Positions 6,415 to 8,088 of a stretch of DNA of 8,088 nucleotides are shown here, piece after piece. Origin of the DNA: Chloroflexota bacterium (GTDB lineage: Bacteria > Chloroflexota > Dehalococcoidia > Lucifugimonadales > JADFKI01); the NCBI GenBank assembly GCA_022565015.1, contig JADFKI010000175.1, forward strand, positions 1 to 8,088. Reading direction: 5' to 3'. Every line of letters begins with the position of its first letter. Position 1 is the first letter of the stretch. The notes under the pieces are model-generated. The model was given only the letters and a program-made list of their open reading frames with translations. It was not told where the DNA came from and did not search any database. Position numbers and translations under genes: made by a program.

Positions 6415-6656
6415 CAGCCGATATCCTCTCCTACTCCCAACTCAATACCATCGACCTTGGGAAGCGAATGCCACAAGTGAATGCCAAGAAAAATCCATTC
6501 TTCCAACACTTCTAGTGGCTGCTCACGGCACTCCTCAAGCTTGGGGGTGTTGGCCATCACTCCCGCGAATCCAGGTATCTCACCGTATACCGACCCATCT
6601 GTAAGGATCTCGTACGATGCCTTGCACATTGCAGCGTGTAAATATTTCGTTAGCAT
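6414..6656 (-). CDS. hicB: HicB-family antitoxin-like protein, no HicA
   Basis: This 80-aa protein resembles the small HicB-type proteins common in cyanobacteria and Chloroflexota. MLTKYLHAAMCKASYEIL forms the first strand, GEIPGFAGVMAN (25-36) is the HicB core, and a helix with ECREQ and LEVLEEWI (42-55) is followed by LPKVDGIEL (65-73). I chose the ATG at 6656 because GGAGG (6670-6666) stands nine bases before it and the product then begins like other family members. An upstream in-frame ATG at 6743 would overlap the promoter candidate and add 29 unmatched residues. HicB normally neutralises the HicA mRNA interferase encoded next to it. Here the adjacent gene is DUF433 (one-base overlap) and no HicA-like gene is visible on either side. 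A Pro at position 47 lies in the conserved helix, which is unusual. It could serve as repressor or extra antitoxin for the unit. Confidence 0.8.
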   Translation of the reverse strand: MLTKYLHAAMCKASYEILTDGSVYGEIPGFAGVMANTPKLEECREQPLEVLEEWIFLGIHLWHSLPKVDGIELGVGEDIG

Positions 6657-6665
6657 TTGTCCAAG

Positions 6666-6670
6666 CCTCC
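6666..6670 (-). promoter_or_regulatory. Ribosome binding site deciding the hicB start
   Basis: GGAGG on the minus strand with nine bases to the ATG at 6656. It is the strongest Shine-Dalgarno sequence of the leftward unit and selects 6656 over the upstream ATG at 6743. Confidence 0.75.
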
Positions 6671-6688
6671 ACGCTGAGCCAACCGGCG

Positions 6689-6712
6689 TTAGATCATAAT
6701 CATTAAGATTAA
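6689..6712. promoter_or_regulatory. AT-rich dyad over the predicted hicB transcription start
   Basis: TAATC (6697-6701), ATTAA and GATTA (6707-6711) form an inverted repeat with 5-bp perfect arms and a 5-bp centre. Around it, TTAGATC (6689-6695) and GATTAA (6707-6712) give an imperfect larger symmetry. It lies just downstream of the -10 candidate and covers the expected start site near 6705, a usual position for a self-repressing toxin-antitoxin operator. The operator role is inference. Confidence 0.35.
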
Positions 6713-6740
6713 CCCTACTTAGTCGTCTCAAATGTGTCAA
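6712..6740 (-). promoter_or_regulatory. Sigma70-type promoter candidate for the toxin-antitoxin operon
   Basis: On the minus strand a perfect -35 hexamer, TTGACA (6740-6735), is followed after exactly 17 bp by TAGGGT (6717-6712). The -10 keeps the three most conserved positions (T1, A2, T6) but is weak in the middle. The expected start near 6705 gives a leader of about 50 nt to the hicB ATG. The promoter would drive hicB, DUF433 and DUF5615, and possibly the cupin and RHH genes. Confidence 0.45.
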
Positions 6741-6746
6741 CACGGT

Positions 6747-6769
6747 GCCGTCGGTGATGGACCGCCGGC
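6747..6769. repeat. GC-rich stem-loop in the divergent intergenic region
   Basis: GCCGTCGGT (6747-6755) and ACCGCCGGC (6761-6769) are complementary at eight of nine positions around a 5-nt GATGG loop. No T-run follows on either strand, so it does not look like an intrinsic terminator. It sits between the leftward -35 element and the rightward amidohydrolase start. It may be an operator, an insulating hairpin or a small dispersed repeat. Confidence 0.4.
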
Positions 6770-6814
6770 CTTATGATATACTTCGCGCGGTTCATCAGGC
6801 TATGGAATAGATTC

Positions 6815-6820
6815 GGAGGG
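6815..6820 (+). promoter_or_regulatory. Ribosome binding site of the amidohydrolase gene
   Basis: GGAGGG stands one base before the ATG at 6822 and four bases before the ATG at 6825. The GGAGG core (6815-6819) gives spacings of two and five, which favours 6825 as the start. Confidence 0.65.
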
Positions 6821-6824
6821 TATG

Positions 6825-8088
6825 ATGTTCGACGTTGTCATTCTTGGCGGGACCGTCGTTGACGGCAGTGGTTCTGATGGCTTCCGCGCAGACGTGGGCA
6901 TCATTGGGGAGGTGATCGAAGAGATCGGCGACCTGTCGCAGGCGGAGACGCGGCGAGTCATCGACGCGACGGGCCTCACGGTATCGCCAGGCTTCATCGA
7001 CAGCCACGCCCACTCCGACGGCGCGCTGCTAATCGACCCTCAGCACGCCAACGGCCTGCGTCAGGGCATCACCACGGAGATCCTCGGCCAGGACGGCCTG
7101 TCCTACGCTCCGCTGTCCCCTGAAAACTACAAGATGAACCGCCGGTACCTCGCCGGCATTCTCGGCGAGCCGCCCGAAGACCTGGACATGAGCAGCGTCA
7201 CCGCATTTCGCGCCAACTACCATAAGAAGGTGGCTATCAACACTGCCTACCTAGTGCCACAGGGCACTGTACGCCTTGAGGTCGCGGGTTTTCGCGATGT
7301 GCCCTTGAATGTGGATGCAATCCAAAAGGCCAAGCGTTTAATACGAGAGGGCATCGAGCAGGGTGCAGTCGGGTTCTCTACGGGAGGAGCCTACTACCCC
7401 GGCCCTTGGGGCGATACTCAGGAGTTTATCGAGCTCTGCAAGACCGTAAAGGAGATGGACAGCATCTATGTTGCCGAGCCTCGCAGGGCCAACTCCAGCA
7501 GGGCGTTTGGTGGGGATGGCGTGCTGGAGGCTCTGGAAATCGCCCGCCAGACAGGGGTGAAGCTTCACCTTGCGCACTTCAGAACCGATCCCAAGAGGCC
7601 AGGGACTATAGAAGAAAGGCTGGGGCCAGTCGACGAAGCAAAGTCGGAGGGAGTCGACTGCACCCTGGACATATACCCATACCCGACAGGCAGCTCGATC
7701 TCCGTAAGCGTCCTCCCGAGCTACGTTCAGGATGGCGGTCCGGAAGCGATATTGAAAAAACTCAACGATCCGGCGGAACGCCAGAAGATATGCGAAATTC
7801 TCACCGAAGAGTTCGAAATGTCTGTTGCTCTTGACGAGGTAGTGTTCACTTACCTGCCGAAAAACAGCCACCTCGAAGGGATGACATTGCCCGATGTGGC
7901 GACTCACCTTGGAACTACAGTGGCAGACGCCCTGTGCGATCTTCTGATCGATGAGAATCTAAAAATCGGGTACCGTGGTGCGCCCCCGCACAACGTGGCA
8001 GCGTGGCGCCAGCATAGCCTGGATTGTATGAATCTGCTGTCGCGGCCCGACTACATGGCTTGCAGCGACATCACGCCGGCGGGCAGCT
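6825..8088 (+). CDS. N-acyl-D-amino-acid deacylase-like amidohydrolase, 3' end outside window
   Basis: The frame is open from 6825 to the window end (421 residues visible; family members usually reach about 500-580). It belongs to the D-aminoacylase branch of the amidohydrolase superfamily, cytoplasmic TIM-barrel metal hydrolases that release D-amino acids or related amines from N-acyl forms. The N-terminus MFDVVILGGTVVDGSG and PGFIDSHAHSD (H61, H63) are typical, as are GFSTGGAYYPG (183-193), HLAHFR (H248, H251), DIYPYP (282-287) and SDITP, with D415 matching the late active-site Asp. Two positions are odd. GQDGLSYAP has D90 where characterised enzymes have a zinc-binding Cys (N-C-G), and YVAEPRR has E218 where His is usual (T-H-x-R). 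It may therefore have an altered metal site or act on another substrate. A second ATG lies three bases upstream at 6822. The first third is richer in G+C than the rest. Dihydroorotase-like or other cyclic-amide hydrolases are alternatives. Confidence 0.88.
   Translation, partial: MFDVVILGGTVVDGSGSDGFRADVGIIGEVIEEIGDLSQAETRRVIDATGLTVSPGFIDSHAHSDGALLIDPQHANGLRQGITTEILGQDGLSYAPLSPENYKMNRRYLAGILGEPPEDLDMSSVTAFRANYHKKVAINTAYLVPQGTVRLEVAGFRDVPLNVDAIQKAKRLIREGIEQGAVGFSTGGAYYPGPWGDTQEFIELCKTVKEMDSIYVAEPRRANSSRAFGGDGVLEALEIARQTGVKLHLAHFRTDPKRPGTIEERLGPVDEAKSEGVDCTLDIYPYPTGSSISVSVLPSYVQDGGPEAILKKLNDPAERQKICEILTEEFEMSVALDEVVFTYLPKNSHLEGMTLPDVATHLGTTVADALCDLLIDENLKIGYRGAPPHNVAAWRQHSLDCMNLLSRPDYMACSDITPAGS

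Noticed and set aside
6657..6743. N-terminal extension of the HicB-like protein from the ATG at 6743
   Set aside because: It has no ribosome binding site, would overlap the promoter candidate, and adds residues not seen in the family. The GGAGG before 6656 settles the start.
6753..6782. Rightward promoter for the amidohydrolase (TATGAT or TATACT near 6772-6782)
   Set aside because: The -10-like sequences are fair, but no acceptable -35 hexamer lies 16-18 bp upstream; the best has about three of six matches.
7338..7907. Minus-strand 189-aa open frame
   Set aside because: It is antisense to the amidohydrolase, whose motifs run through this whole stretch on the plus strand. The antisense product matches no family I recognise.
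1..8088. CRISPR array, tRNA, rRNA, transposase or integrase genes
   Set aside because: No regularly spaced repeats, tRNA-like cloverleaf, rRNA segment or transposase motif was found on reading both strands.

Overview
The window (8,088 bp) is a metabolic and accessory stretch of a moderately GC-rich bacterial chromosome. The gene mix suggests Chloroflexota, perhaps SAR202 or another Dehalococcoidia-like lineage: a tandem CaiB/BaiF CoA-transferase, an N-acyl-D-amino-acid deacylase-like amidohydrolase, a GT39-type membrane glycosyltransferase with C-terminal PA14-like domains, a small cupin, and a DUF433/DUF5615 toxin-antitoxin pair with a HicB-like protein. The assignment is inferred from content; no marker gene is present.

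Left part (1-5119, + strand). The first gene enters from the left edge. It is the last part of a two-domain family III CoA-transferase: the tail of domain 1, then a complete domain 2. A short gap (1615-1703) contains an 18-nt near-perfect palindrome. It is followed by a GNAT acetyltransferase that resembles aminoglycoside 6'-N-acetyltransferases. The acetyltransferase stop overlaps the start of the next gene by one base (TAATG). That gene is a 946-aa GT-C membrane glycosyltransferase with two C-terminal PA14-like domains. The overlap suggests coupled translation and a shared role, possibly in a cell-envelope glycan.

Middle part (5128-6656, - strand). Five small genes read leftwards from a divergent promoter region: hicB-like, DUF433, DUF5615, cupin, and a ribbon-helix-helix (RHH) antitoxin-like gene. 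The first three are tightly coupled (TGATG overlap, then a GTGA overlap with a GTG start). This gives one recognisable toxin-type gene (DUF5615, PIN-like) and three antitoxin-type genes. Neither HicA nor the PIN toxin expected beside the RHH gene is present. By hand count, 6001-6720 is about 48% G+C, while sampled lines of the flanking genes reach 60-75%, so the toxin-antitoxin block looks acquired. The tail of the DUF5615 gene has two interleaved 6-bp complementary pairs that could form an H-type pseudoknot just upstream of the cupin.

Right part (6657-8088). The 168-bp divergent intergenic region holds a leftward promoter candidate (TTGACA, 17 bp, TAGGGT), an AT-rich dyad over its predicted start site, and a GC-rich stem-loop. 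A + strand amidohydrolase of the D-aminoacylase family then runs off the right edge. It keeps the HxH motif and the late active-site Asp. At two positions where characterised D-aminoacylases have zinc ligands it appears to carry Asp and Glu.

The best candidate for something undescribed is the hicB-DUF433-DUF5615 three-gene unit, with its trailing cupin and orphan RHH gene.
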